Below, one piece after another: positions 45,130 to 58,079 of a stretch of DNA of 64,000 nt (positions are counted from its first letter, which is position 1; every line of letters starts with the position of its first letter). The notes under the pieces were generated by a model. That model did no database searches. It saw only the letters and a program-made list of their open reading frames with translations, and was not told the DNA's origin. Source of the DNA: Strongylocentrotus purpuratus (lineage: Eukaryota > Echinodermata > Echinoidea > Camarodonta > Strongylocentrotidae); contig NW_022145606.1 of NCBI RefSeq assembly GCF_000002235.5, forward strand, positions 17,004,254 to 17,068,253, given 5' to 3'. Made by a program: the position numbers and the translations under genes.

Positions 45130-45195
45130 CTCTCGTCCAATAGTTAGGATGGAAGTGATGACTGGGTCTTAAGCAGTATACAATATCAAGGGATC
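45130..45195 (-). promoter_or_regulatory. Possible core promoter of the lectin gene
   Basis: On the minus strand a TATA-like TTGTATACT lies at about 45176-45185, with TCATCACTTCC (initiator-like) some 25 nt downstream and about 90 nt before the ATG. ATTGG (inverse CCAAT) lies at about 45136. Prediction from spacing only. Confidence 0.25.
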
Positions 45196-45199
45196 CGAG

Positions 45200-46247
45200 A
45201 AGCAGAGAGAACGCAAAGGGTGTAACCACTCTCTTTCTAGTGGGACAGGTGCAGCCAATAGCAGTAAGTATACTAGGAAAGGGCGTAACACATACACCAT
45301 AATTTCTAGCTATATCAAAAAAGCACGCACTAAATAGACAAAGGTGTTGCAAAATTGTGGATATATGACAGCTTTATCCAATAAAAACAAGCATTACAAT
45401 CAACTCCATATTTGGTAGCGCTTTGAGTGATGTAAGCGTCAGAAACAGTGCTTCAGAAATCTGTATGGGTTTAATTTTGATTATTAACATCCGTAAGAGA
45501 CAATGATAAAAATAAAACACTTTCATTTACATATGTTCAGCTTTGTCCAATAAAAGCATTCATGAAGTACGAAAGGGCGCTACCTTCATTTGCATATTAG
45601 TCTAGTACAGCCAGTATATTTTAGGTAGTAATGACGTCTTTGATTGTATTTACATAATGTAAAATGATGCAAGAGGGGTTTAGGGAGTTTGGAGTCTCTC
45701 TTTTCCATCTCTTCTTCGCCCTGGGTTGCGCTCATGCTGGGCTCAACACCACGCATGAAGGGGTGATATGGGGACTATGTCTTTTCATCCATTCCCCAGT
45801 CTGTGTAGGACTCAATCCCTTTCTGTCTTCGGGAGACTTCAATCTAGATCATGTCAAATAATGCCTCAAAACATATCTATTTCGGCAAGTGTGAAAAATA
45901 CTCTTTTCATTGGAGGGGCCTGTGCTTTTGAATGTTCTTTAATCAGAAATATGTCACCATATAAACGGAGTAAATTATCAGTACCATCATCATCATCATC
46001 ATCATCATTATCATCATCATCATCATCATTATCTTCATCAACATCATCCCCCCCCTCTTTAAAATTGTCTTCTCTTTTCATTTTCGCCATGATACGCATA
46101 CCAGAAAATAAAATAACGACATAACCGGATAGCACTAAATTAATATTTTAAAAAACCGGCGAGAATTCTACCTTATAACATTTTTTAAAACTGAAATCTT
46201 ACCGGTAGAGCTAACTATTGATTAACAATCTTTATCATTTCTCATCA
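45200..46247. other. Upstream flank, (CAT)n microsatellite
   Basis: No gene seen. (CAT)n at 45985-46050, giving spurious poly-Ser and poly-Asp frames. Confidence 0.5.
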
Positions 46248-46249
46248 TA

Positions 46250-48709
46250 CACTGTCGCTCATAAAGGTGGAATATTTTTTTATTATTCCAATTTATGAAA
46301 TTATTTTAAAAATAATTAAAAAAATAATAGATCTTGATAATAGTATACATTCTCAGAATTTATTGAATAATAATTTGCCAATGTGTGTTTTGCGTGACTG
46401 CTTAAGCATGTGTATGCTACTATGCTTATCAACTAGGGGACCTATGCCCTTAACTCATAAATGACAGTAATGAGGACTAATGCCCCACAGAAGGGCACTA
46501 ATATAGCACATCGACACGGTTTTGATCCTGGGGCCTCACAGTTACGGGGCCATTGCTTTGTCACTGAACCATGACTGTACGCAGCGGGGGCTAGGGTAGG
46601 GAGCAGTTTCCATAGATTTAAAAAAAAACCTCTTCTCCTATTATGAATAGTGACCCTATTATGAATAGCGACCCTCATTTCGTATTATGAATAGCAACCC
46701 TCTACTCCTATTATGAATAGCTCTTCTCCTATAATGAATAGCGACCCTCTTCTCCTATTATGAATAGCGAACCTCATTTCGTATTATGAATAGGGACCCT
46801 CTTCTCCTATTATGAATAGCGAACCTCATTTCATATTATGAATAGTGACCCTATTATGAATAGCAACCCTCTACTCCTATTATGAATAGCTCTTCTCCTA
46901 TTAAGAATAGCGACCCTCTTCTCCTATTATGAATAGCGACCCTCTTCTCCTATTATGAATAGCGAACCTCGTTTCGTATTATGAATAGCGACCCTCTTCC
47001 CCTATTATGAATAGCGAACCTCATTTCGTATTATGAATAGCGACCCTCTACTCCTATTATGAATAGCGACCCTCTTCTCCCATTATGAATAGCGAACCTC
47101 ATTTCGTATTATGAATAGCGACCCTCTTCTCCCATTATGAATAGCGAACCTCATTTCGTATTATGAATAGCGACCCTCTTCTCCCATTATGAATAGCGAA
47201 CCTCGTTTCGTATTATGAATAGCGACCCTCTTCACCTATTATGAATAGCGAACCTCATTTCGTATTATGAATAGCGACCGTCTACTCCTATTATGAATAG
47301 CGACCCTCTTCTCCCATTATGAATAGCGAACCTCATTTCGTATTATGAATAGCGACCCTCTTCTCCCATTATGAATAGCGAACCTCATTTCGTATTATGA
47401 ATAGCGACCCTCTTCTCCCATTATGAATAGCGAACCTCATTTCGTATTATGAATAGCGACCCTCTTCTCCCATTATGAATAGCGAACCTCATTTCGTATT
47501 ATGAATAGCGACCCTCATTTCTTATTATGAATAGCGACCCTCATTTCGTATTATGAATAGCAACGCTTTACTCCTATTATGAATAGCGACCCTCATTTCT
47601 TGTTATGAATAGCGACCCTCATTTCGTATTATGAATAGCGACCCTCTTCTCCTATCATGAATAGCGATCCTCTTCTCCTATTATGAATAGCGAACCTCAT
47701 TTCATATTATGAATAGTGACCCTATTATGAATAACAACCCTCTTCTCCTATTATGAATAGCGACCCTCTTCATCGATTATGAATAGTGACCCTTATGAAT
47801 AATGACCCTTATGAATAGCGACCCTCATTTCTTGTTATGAATAGCGACCCTCATTTCGTATTATGAATAGCAACCCTCTACTCCTATTATGAATAGCGAC
47901 CCTCTTCTACTATTATGAATAGCGACCCTCTTCTCCTATTATGAATAGCGACCCTTTTTTCTATTATGAATAGCGACCCTCTTCTCCTATTATGAATAGC
48001 GATCCTCTTCATCGATTATGAATAATGACCCTTATGAATAGCGACCCTCATTTTGCATTATGAATAGCGACCCTCATTTCGTATTATGAATAGCGACCCT
48101 CATTTTGCATTATGAATAGCGACCCTCTTTCTGTGTTATGAATAACGACCCTTTTGTAATATTATGAATAGGGACCCTTATGAATAACGACCCCGATCTC
48201 GTATTATGAATAGCGACCCTCTTCTAATATTATGAATACCGACCCTCTTCTTTGATTATGAACAGCGGTCCTTATGAACAACGACCCTTATGAATAATGA
48301 CCCTTTTCTCCAATTATGAAAAGCGGACCTTATGAATAGCGGTCCTTATGAACAGTGGACCTTATGAATAGCAAACCTTATGAATAGCAGTCCTTATGAA
48401 TAGCGATATTGACCCACTGTGAGGCCCCAGGATGAAAACCGTGTCGATGTGCTTTATTAGTGCCCTTTTGTGGGGCATTAATCCTCATTACTGTCATTTA
48501 TGACTTGAGAGCGTAGGTCCCCTAGTTAATAAGCATAGTAGCATACACATGCTTTAGCAGTTCCGCAAAACACACATTGGCAAGTTATTATTCATTAAAA
48601 TCTGAGAATATATACTATTATCTATATCTATTATTTTTTAAATAATTTTTAAAATAATTCCATAAATTGGGGCTAAAACTAAAATATTCCACCTTCATGA
48701 GCGACAGTG
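46250..48709. mobile_element. Foldback-type element: ~293-bp inverted repeats enclosing a minisatellite
   Basis: Left arm 46250-46542 and right arm 48416-48709 are inverted copies (ends CACTGTCGCTCAT / ATGAGCGACAGTG; inner ends at CCTCACAGT / ACTGTGAGG), with the element flanked by TA on both sides (46248-46249, 48710-48711), as in Tc1/mariner insertions. The interior is not a transposase but a tandem array. About 15% divergence between arms. Confidence 0.85.
46625..48405. repeat. ~26-bp minisatellite (TTATGAATAGCGACCCTC)
   Basis: About 70 copies of TTATGAATAGCGACCCTC plus a variable 8-9 nt (TTCTCCTA, ATTTCGTA). Higher-order alternation of the TTCTCC and ATTTCG variants is visible at about 46960-47510. 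Entirely inside the foldback element. Confidence 0.95.
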
Positions 48710-48777
48710 TATCTATATGCTACATCTTATATATTTGATATCAAAGCATGGATATTCAATATGATATGATATCATAA

Positions 48778-49025
48778 CCGGGCATGGTGGCTCAGTGGTT
48801 AGAGCGCCCGCCTCATGAACGGGAGGTCGTGGGTTCGAATCCCGGCCGAGTCATACCAAAGACTTATAACAATGGGACCTTCTGCCTTCTAGCTAGGCGC
48901 TCAGCATATTAGATTAGAGAAGGGTAGTAACAACATTATGTTATGCAGGGCCCGCTGGAAGAACAGTTTCATAACTGAAGTGGCTACCCTGGTTAAATAA
49001 ACGTTATTATTATTAGTATTATTTA
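48778..49025 (+). mobile_element. tRNA-derived SINE
   Basis: Head has A box TGGCTCAGTGGTTAGAG and B box GGTTCGAATCC in tRNA spacing, with a CTCATGA anticodon-like loop (CAT, tRNA-Met-like). A ~150-bp body (GGGCCCGCTGGAAGAACAG, GTGGCTACCCTGGTTAAATA) ends in (ATT)n. The missing aminoacyl-stem pairing and the tail show a SINE rather than a functional tRNA. Confidence 0.85.
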
Positions 49026-51280
49026 TCATAATCTACCCATATAATATAGTAATATCATTTTTCCACATTCGCAATTTATTCCGAAAATTGATGACAGCAA
49101 CTAAAAGTATCTAGGAAATCAATGCACATGTATTTCCCTGGCGTTGGATTTCTGTTTCGTCTTCGATATTCTTTCTTTCTTTCAAAATATTCTTTCAACC
49201 TGAAATTCCTGCAAAATTCAAAACCATCTTATTTTATGAAATCGCAAAGATTTGTAATTTTTTTAATCAGCATTAATATGCTCTCTTAAAGTAGGTCGGA
49301 TAGAAATTGTATAATGAAAAAATATGCATCAGTATAAACAATTATATGGTCTCGAACAAGCTTGACACTTCTATGGCGTGGGAAAGGGGTGTACCAGTTG
49401 TTCAGACGAAAAACCAATCCTGATCTATATTTTTTCCGTCAAATTATTAACATTTGCATTTCATAAAGTAAGGCTTGTGTCTCTTTCGATTAGAAGCCTT
49501 TTGATTATGTAGGACAGTGCCATCGTAAACAGACAGTAAGGTGGCAAATTAATTGTTTAGTAATAAAAACGAAAAATCTAATAACCAACAGATGGAGCGT
49601 TCTCTGTGATACAAATATTGTTGTATTAACAATAAATTCTGTCTGTGTGGGAGGCAACTCTCTCGCCCCCTTACTGTACCTTGCTGTGCCAGTGGCGGAT
49701 GTATATTTAGAAGATAGTGGCAATTAACAAAAAAGTTATTAACTAATTTCATATAGCCTTTCATTTTTTTTCAAATTGAATGCAGAAAAATCGGAGAAAC
49801 ATGCCCGTCTTTTAGAAATAGAAAAAATATACCACATAATAAGTATTTAGATATAGGCCTAAGATATTTCTAGATGCTTCGGAGTAGAGAACACAGTAGA
49901 TAATAGCAAAACTGATATCGGCGAACTGGTTGATCAATTGTGACCGTGTTTAACTCTCCCATTTCTAGGGCATAAAAGTATCAATATACATTTCTTCATT
50001 AATCTTTTATCGGATTGTTCTCAATTATGTTCACACATTGATACGAGCAATAACTGCATGCCTTCAACAAAAACATTAAAGGGATTGGGTAAATTTGTCT
50101 CAGATTCTGAAACAAAATTCTGGATTTAGCTCATGATGCAATGATAATTATAAACCTTTAGGCCAGTCAGGAACCCCATGAATTTTATAAGCCGATCGCC
50201 TGTCTGATTATCAAGATATTTATGATTGGAATTACAAATTTTGAAAACCGTTCGCCTGACGGTTTTCATAACACTACAGTCTATTGGGGAAAACAAGTAT
50301 GGTAAAACCGGTCACTCAAAGATTTTTTACTTTTTTGAGGCACTTCTTGATCATTTTGAAGCGCAATTTTTTTAGGGCTTCAATATTACACCATATCACA
50401 GACACTGAAAACACGTAGGGCCGTGTATATCAAATGTAACATTATTAAACGATCCCTTTAAGAAATACCATGTTTATGTCTGGAGCAAGTCTGAAGCAAA
50501 TGGATTGGGGAGAGGTCCACCATTAAATATCCTGATCTTACGTTGTATCATTATTTAGCTAGGTTGTTTTTCAATTCAATGGTTACCGCCACAGAAAACC
50601 AACAAATACAATTTACGAAGCGTTAATAAGTATCAGGGATTTCCATGTTAAACTAAGCGATTACAGAACAGTGCTCTTCCCAATCTCACGCTTATATTAT
50701 ACTTTCACTATGTAAATCCAAGCTAATAATTGCCTTAACAAATTACTGTGCAATATTATGTTATTTTTAACAGTAAGGCACTATCATTCAATCACTTTAA
50801 AGTCCGTATATATTTTACTACGTATCAAATTTTAAATTATGCTTGTACACATCATATTTAATATCATTTTTCCTGATCTCATGTTGTCATTTCATACTTG
50901 CATCGTATTTTACCTGCACTGTGAAAGCATGTATAAATCAGTCTATGACTGCCATTCATGACATAAACCTTGATTGAATTGAATTGAATTGATGTTTCCC
51001 CTCAAAATCATCCTTTTCGATTGTAATTATCTTCGAGAATGTACTGTATAAAACCAGGGAATTGGTCCATTCCAACTCCCTGGTAAAACGTATAGAGATT
51101 TCATGAGCACGCCTCATATGCGCTATGTAAAATATAACTTTATATATCTGTGCGCCCCTCAGAAAATAGTGCTATTTCTAGCCACCTCGATCAATATAGA
51201 TTATAGAGCCTCTCGGTGCATGGTATATTTGTTTATTGTTGTTATTATTATTAAAATGTCTACATCTGACGAAATAATGA
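49026..51280. other. No gene recognised
   Basis: AT-rich unique-looking DNA with short open frames only; GAATTGAATTGAATTGAT at about 50975-50992. Confidence 0.5.
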
Positions 51281-51282
51281 TT

Positions 51283-51355
51283 GACCTGCCAGTGTCACAA
51301 ATAAGGTATCTAAATATGCATATTTAGATCCCTTATTTGTAAAACTGGCAGGTCA
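51283..51355. repeat. Imperfect ~36-bp hairpin (GACCTGCCAGT...ACTGGCAGGTC)
   Basis: Left arm GACCTGCCAGTGTCACAAAT AAGG and right arm CCTTATTTGT...ACTGGCAGGTC meet at ATATGCATAT. It adjoins a repeat with GGTCCAGGGGCAGAGCCCCC and ACGGTCAGATGAGCAT that recurs at 58130-58350 and 58675-58790. Confidence 0.75.
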
Positions 51356-51525
51356 CTAATTGGCGAGGGGTCCAGGGGCAGAGCCCCCGGAAGCTCAGGG
51401 GTATTAGGTATTGAATTACGGTCAGATGAGCATTCAGGGCCCCCCTTAGAGCCCCCCGGAAGCTCAGGGGGTTTGGGCCCATATATTCTAATTACGGTCA
51501 GATGAGCATCCAGGGGGCAGCCTTA

Positions 51526-51747
51526 TGACCCTCAGGCGCGGATCCAGGTGGGTCGAGCGGGCCTTGGCTCCCCCTTCCCCCGCAAAAGAAAAGTGAGAGA
51601 TAGAGAGAAAGAAGGAAAAAGGGGAAAGGGAAAAAGGAGAGAAAGAGATAGAAAAAAGAGGAAGAAGAAGAGATAGGAGGGAAAAGAAGGAAATCGGGGT
51701 GGGGGGGGGGGGGGGGCAGCCTTATGACCCTCAGACGCGGATCCAGG
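51526..51747. repeat. Purine/G-rich repeat family, intact unit plus start of a second
   Basis: CCTTATGACCCTCAGGCGCG, GAGCGGGCCTTGGCTCCCCC, purine tract, then a poly-G run (51697-51716). The start repeats at 51719-51747 and is then cut by the LINE; the rest of that second unit continues at 55221. Confidence 0.8.
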
Positions 51748-54700
51748 TTCAAGATTTCAAGATTTCAAGATTTATTTCTTTCTTTCCACTTGCATAAAAA
51801 AAAACATTTCATTCAGTAACAGTAGTAACAAGTTCATCGTAAACTAGCATAAATACATTAACAATGAAACAGTTATAAAGACTTTAACAAATGTGGAAAA
51901 AGAGGTGGTCTGTTAAAAAAGCACAGCTTGTTAAAACACAGATCACCTTTACAGAAACAACATTTTTTTTTTAAAGAAGTAGGTTATATTACAGGGGGAG
52001 GGGGACTAATACTAATCTAGTTACCTATACAGACTATAAATAAATATCAGATCTACCACTAATTTACAAAATATGGTAGACTAAAAAAGAAAACAGAATA
52101 AAGATAATGGATAAATGCATTTATACGAAACAATGCTAATCCAGTTACCTATATTGAATACTAATAAAAATCAGATCTATTCACTATAGGTGTACAGTAG
52201 ATGAAATTTCAGCTTACGTTTGAAGACAGAAGAGCTTACAGACTGCCTAATAGAACAGTCTAAAGAGTTCCAATACTTTGGTCCAGTATGTGCAAGTGTA
52301 TTAATCCTAAGCTGAGTTCTAGCTAATGATACATGGTATAAGGCAGCCTGCCTAGTAGAGTATTTGTGTATTTGGTTATTCTTTACAAAAATAGATGCTA
52401 TTGACATGGGAGCTTCACCCTTCTCCAACTGATACATAAGATATCCTAGATATAGAAAATATATATCTTTTACCTTCAGCATTTTATTTTCGTAAAATAG
52501 CTTGTCAGTGTGAGCACGCCAATCAGCTGCTGAAATAATTCTCACTGCTCTCTTTTGAATGAGCAGAATTTTATTTAAGTAGGATTTGGCTGAGGCACCC
52601 CAGGCTAGCACACCATAATTTAAGTATGGCAAAATTAAGGAACAGTACAACATGCTAAGTACTTTTCTTGGGAATACAAACTTCAATTTGTTGATCATAC
52701 CAACATTTCTAGAGAGCACTTTACTTAAATGAGTAGTATGCATCTTCCAAGTCAATTTATCATCAATGTGGAGACCTAAAAATTTAATAAATGAGACCTT
52801 TTCAATATTTACCTGATCAAAGACTACATTACCAGGCATTACTGTTTCACTATTACTGAATAACATATGTTTGGTTTTTAATAAGTTTAGTGACAGTTTA
52901 TTTGCATGAATCCATTTAGTCAATACACAAAGCTCTCTATTTACAGTTTCTAAAAGAGTATTCAAGTTTCTATGAGAACAGAATACATTTGTATCGTCTG
53001 CAAATAGCAAAAAAGAAAACGTCTCTGAGGATTTTGGAAAATCATTTACATATAAAATAAAAAGCAGGGGACCCAAAAGGGAATCTTGAGGTACTCCACA
53101 CGTGACGGGTAACATATCTGAACAAATTTCGCCGAGCTGCACAAATTGCTGTCTGTTACTAAGATAACTTCTAAACCATTCGAGTGCAGGTCCTCTTACC
53201 CCATAATAAGAGAGCTTGTGCAACAAAATATTATGGTTCACCGTATCAAAAGCTTTGGAATAATCCAAAAATATACCAACCGTATGGAGGTGTTTATCAA
53301 GTGCCGAAGATATTTTGTCTAAAAGACATAAAACAGCATGAGAAGTTGTGTGTTTCTCGCGAAAACCAAACTGAGAATTTGAGAAAACTTGACACGACTT
53401 CAAAAACTTTATCAATCTAATATATACAAGCTTTTCCAAAATCTTGGAGAAGACAGTAAGTAGAGAAATTGGTCTATAATTACCAGTTTTTACAGGGTTC
53501 CCTTTTTTATATATAGGCACAACTTAAGCTATTTTCATTTTTTTAGGAACAATTCCATGCATTAAAGACAAGTTATAAATGTGAGTGAGAGGTACGACTA
53601 CAAATGAAATTACTTCTTTTATCAAATCATTAGTTATACCATTGTATCCAGGGCTCTTCTTCATTTTCAAGCCACTTACAACATCTATAACCTCAGAATT
53701 CACTACAGGAACAAAAAATAAAGACTTTTCATTTGGACTGGTTAAATAATTTCCATAGGTTTCCTGTATATCAGGTATGGAGCTAGACAGAGTAGCACCA
53801 ATGTTAGAAAAATATTCATTAAATGCTTCACACATAAGTTTCTTGTCTTCAATAAGACCATCCTTCCAGGTGAGTTTTGTAATACTCTGTAGTTTAGGAT
53901 TGGTTTTCAAGACATTTCGAATAACTTTCCATGTTCCTTTAACATTATTACACGTAGACTGGAATTGAAATTGATAATAGTCTTTCTTTGCTTGGCGCAG
54001 AGCAGAAGTCAATATATTTCTATAGTTAGTATACTTAAGCTTGGCTACACCAGTCTGCTTTGCTTTGTATCTACAAAACAAACGATTCTTTTTATTTATT
54101 GACCTGAGTAAAGACTTAGTGACCCATGGCATTCGAGGTACTCTTTTATATTCTTGCTTACTTCTTTGCACCAAGGGAAAGCATCTGTCATAAGATAACA
54201 CCATTATATCCATGAATTTATCAAAAGACTTATCAACTTCTGTTTCACATAAAACTTCGTTCCATTCAACAGTTTCCAATTCTCTCTTAAATTTTGCTAT
54301 ATTTCCCTGAGTGAATTTCCGTGTTAACTTATCACAGGATTCAGTACAAGAACTCCTTAATGCTAAAGATGTTCTAGCAAATATAGGGAAATGATCCGAT
54401 ATATCGGCCACTATTATACCAGCAGTGGGAATAGGGTGCAAATTGGTGAAAATATTGTCAATTAAGGTTTGTGAGTTATCTGCTACTCTAGTTGGCTTAT
54501 TAATCAGAGGAATCAAAGAGAATGTACTTAAAGTATCAACAAAATTATTAACAGAGTTATCGTGATCATAACTTAATAAATTTATATTAAAATCACCCAT
54601 AATAATAATTTTTTTATTTCTGGATAATGGGCTTCAAAGAGTGTTAAACAATTCTTCAATAAATTCATTCACATCACCATTTGGTGGCCTATAGACTACT

Positions 54701-55220
54701 CCCACTAACAAGTTTTTTTCTCCAGGAATTATAATCTCAACAAATAGAGATTCTAGTGAATCATTCATAATGTACAATTCTTTTTTTGTATGACACTCAA
54801 ATGAAATGGGAATATACATTGCTACACCACCACCGGATCTGCTTTGTCGATCATTAGTGATTAGTTGATACCTAGGAAGATCGTACATGGCAGTTGGATG
54901 ACTAGAAAACCAAGTTTCAGTGATTCCAATTATTGGGTACTTATCCTAAAAAGTGTCCAAAAACAAGGAAAGCCTGTCAAAATGTGCATTCATGCTACGC
55001 ACATTAAAGTGCAAAAAGGACGTTTCATTGACAGGACAGTTTTTCTAAATGTTCAGAAAATTGTTTTTCAGTAAAATATTTTGAGTCGTGCACTGTAGCT
55101 TCAACCTCGTCATTCAACATATATTCAAAATGTGTTGCATTCATATTCAACTCGGCAACAATATTATCATCAGACTGAGTGTGGCTCAATTGAGTAGCAT
55201 TAACCTGAGGCATCATAACC
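51748..55220 (-). mobile_element. CR1/jockey-type non-LTR retrotransposon, nearly complete ORF2
   Basis: Minus-strand LINE of about 3.47 kb inserted in the purine-rich repeat. The 3' end (low coordinates) has short tandem AAATCTTG copies, typical of CR1/L2-like tails. It contains endonuclease and RT in one reading frame. The 5' part before the endonuclease has an ORF end (HLEKLSCQ, stop at about 55025). Confidence 0.88.
52177..55015 (-). pseudogene. Endonuclease-reverse transcriptase polyprotein with three in-frame stops
   Basis: One frame: NVRSMNAHFDRLS and, after a TAG (about 54950), IIGITETWF and RSGGGVAMYI; TGA at about 54631; MGDFNINLL (54600) and DISDHFPIF, all endonuclease motifs with the expected Glu, Asp and His; linker to MPWVTKSLL; NYRPISLLTVFSKILEKLV after TAA at 53524; QFGFREKHTTSHA; DYSKAFDTVNHN; GPLLFILYVND; FADDTNVF (catalytic Asp pair intact); FLGLHIDDKLTW; stop at 52177. 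Besides the three stops no frameshift is needed, so the copy is relatively young. Confidence 0.88.
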
Positions 55221-55740
55221 GAGCGGGCCTTGGCTCCCCCTTCCCCCGCAAAAGAAAAGTGAGAGATAGAGAGAAAGAAGGAAAAAGGGGAAAGGGAAAA
55301 AGGAGAGAAAGAGAAAGAAAAAAGAGGAAGAAGAAGAGAAAAGAGGGAAAAGAAGGAAATCGGGGGGGGGGGGCTTTTTATTCCCCCCATCAAAACAAAA
55401 TAAGAGAGAAGAAAGGAAAGGAAAAGAAAGCAGGAAACGAGATTATAAAGGGAAGGAAAATAAGAGGAGGAAGAAAAGAAAAGAAGGGGGGGATATCAGT
55501 TGCAACTTTCCCGCCAACAAGTTGTATTCGATGGGGGGGGGGGGGGGGAGGCCCTTGAGGAAGAAGAAAACAAGGGGAGATCAATTGCGATTAATCCCGC
55601 CAGCAACATGTGGATCGGGGGGACCGACAGGCCCTTGCCTCCCCCCTCCCCCTAGCAACCCCCCCCCAATCAAAACAAAATAAGAGAAAAGGAAGGAAAG
55701 GAAAAGAAAACAGGAAACGAGATTATAAAGAGAAGGAAAA
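55221..55740. repeat. Purine-rich/G-run repeat family, further units
   Basis: Continues the unit broken at 51747, then units with AAGAAGGGGGGATATCAGTT, GCAACTTTCCCGCCAACAAG and poly-G (55533-55548), and AATCCCGCCAGCAACATGTG. Frames here are low-complexity (Lys/Glu-Gly or Pro/Phe) and not genes. Confidence 0.75.
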
Positions 55741-57586
55741 CTAGAAATGCAATCGTGTCACAACGATGTGCGTGCAATGACACCATGTTTCTACGTGTCA
55801 AACGAAAGAGCTTCTCTCGGACTATCCAGAGCAATTTGTACGAAGTCTGTAGCTTCTTCTGTGATATTGGAGATAGGTAGGGCGAAAGAAAGGCCTCAAC
55901 AGTGACCTTGATGGGATGGTACTGACTATGCCTACGAAGTTTGAAAGAAATTGGGATAGAGGAAAGAACCTAGAAAGGGCTCGCAAGCACTGCGTGCAAA
56001 AACCAACGGGATTTGGTGTATGTTCGTCATTGCAATCAAGATCGTTCTGGGGGCCAAACGCGTGAACCCGATATGCCCCATAAACAATGCGTGTAATCCA
56101 TGGGCGGAAAACGTACAGGATCTGTATTATGACCGGAGTTAAATTGTTTTGTTTTTTTCTCTCTCTCTTTATGTCTCTTTATGGGCCGTATTTTGTATCA
56201 TTAGAAAGAGGATTTCATGGTTGTTATTGCAAACCACTCTCTTTTTTCTATGATAATCCTATCGAAACACGTGATGTAAACTAGATTTATAGGACAAAAT
56301 GGCGTCTTAAATGGCCCCCTTGACCAATTTCAAAAATCCGGCCACGAGGTGCCCTGCGTATTGGAACTCGGCATGTTTTCAAGGAAAAATAAGGACGTTT
56401 AGGGGGCGAAAAGTAGTCTGAAAAAATGACGTCTTAGACGATACGTGTTAGATTCGGGCGGAAACTTGGCGGAATTCGTGTAGTGACCTTTGTTCAAATG
56501 CAATTTACTCACAATTTTCTGTGTGAACATATATTATACTTGGTATCATTCGAAAGGGCACTTCATTGCGGTCAGGTTGACACCATTGTTAACTGCGCGC
56601 AATGTATTGCACGCATTGAACGCGCTATTACGTAATGCATAGTAAATTCATCATTTTGGCGATAACTTTGCGCTGACATATTTGAATTTTACCAAACTTA
56701 GCAAACAGTTGTCACGTATATGGATACATATGTCTGCCAAGTTTCAATGATGTAGGTATAAAGATCGCCGTTTTAGAGCAATTTAAAGTTTTTTTGGAAT
56801 TCTCTTGAAAATGGCGAATTTGGAGGGCATTTTTCTGAAAGTCGGTTAGGGTATATAATTTTGTATATGGCTGGAAAGGGCATGTCTTCAAGTATCTAAA
56901 TCCACAAAAGGGTACGGGTTTGCCAAGCCATAATGGAGATACGGCCACAGAAAAAAGCCAATTCCCAGAACTTTAGAGGGCGCAAAGCTATGTTGTGCAA
57001 AGCCATTGGAGCTTGAAATATTGCATGGCTATGTGCAATTATGAGATAAAGATACTGTGAGATTTAAATACAAAACGGAATTTATATGAGAAAGTTATGG
57101 CAGTTTAAGATTATTTAGGGGTCAATTTTTCAAGAATTTGAGAGATTGTTGACGGAGTCGGTTTCAGATTTGAATTTTGAGTATGAAGATGGCATTTTAA
57201 TGACAGGTAATACGTCGCAGATTAAAGAACATCGCTTAGACTATCTAGAGGAATTTGTTAGAAGTTTGTAGAATCTAGGATAGTGGAGATAGGAAGGAAG
57301 ATAGAAAGGCCTTAAAATGGACCAGAAACGGACAAAATAGCGCCTTGATGGTTATGCATGAGTGATTTCGAAAATCGAAAAAGTAGGTGATCTTGATGAG
57401 ATGCTAGAGATGATGCCTACGAAATTTGAAAGGAAAAGGACATGAGGAAAGTACCTAACTAGGAATAACAAACACTACGTGCAAAACGAATGGGATTCCG
57501 GACGAAAAGGACAAGAAGGATAAGTAAATCAATGGGGCAGAATGTGAACGAAAACAAGGCAATGGCGAAGGTCGTCATTGCAATAA
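55741..57586. mobile_element. 1.84-kb interspersed element, copy 2
   Basis: Collinear with 13339-15173. It splits a purine-rich unit: GATTATAAAGAGAAGGAAAA before and TAAGAGGAGAAAGAAAAGAA after, while 55442-55480 shows the same unit uninterrupted. This defines both element ends. No coding capacity recognised. Confidence 0.85.
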
Positions 57587-57960
57587 GAGGAGAAAGAAAA
57601 GAAAAGAAGGGGGATATCAGTTGCAACTTTCCCGCCAACAAGTTGTAAACGGGGGGGGGGGGGGGGGGAGGGGGAGGCCCTTGAGGAAGAAGAAAAGAAA
57701 AGGGTGAAAAGAAGGGGAGATCAATTGCGACTAATCCTGCCAACAACATAGTAGATCGGGGGGGACCGAAAGGCCCTTGCCTTCCCCCTCCCCCCAGCAA
57801 ACCTAAAAGAGAGAGAAGGAAGTGAAGGAAAAGTGAAAGTGGAGGGAAAGGGAAAGGAAAAAAAAGAGAAAGTAAAAAGGTACGGGAGATTAGTTGCGAT
57901 TTTCCCCGCAAACAAGGTGTCAATCGGGGGGGGGGGGGGGGCAGATGTCCCCCGCTAAAT
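57587..57960. repeat. Purine-rich/G-run repeat family after the element
   Basis: Three more G-run units (57650-57680, 57760-57800, 57926-57942). The 185-codon minus frame (Pro/Leu/Phe-rich) comes from the C/T-rich complement. Confidence 0.75.
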
Positions 57961-58079
57961 ACCGGTGATTTACACATGTTGCTGAAATTACATGATTTTT
58001 CACACATTTTCCTCACTTTTTAGTAAAATATACTTTTTTTATGCGTTTGTTGGAAATTGACTTATTCCTAAATTTACAG

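Noticed and set aside
48778..48857. Functional tRNA gene
   Set aside because: A and B boxes and a CAT loop are present, but the acceptor stem does not pair and a SINE body with an (ATT)n tail follows.
55025..55584. Low-complexity frames rich in Pro/Phe or Lys/Glu/Gly
   Set aside because: They come from purine-rich tracts and G-runs of a repeat family; only the 55025-55200 part belongs to the LINE 5' region.
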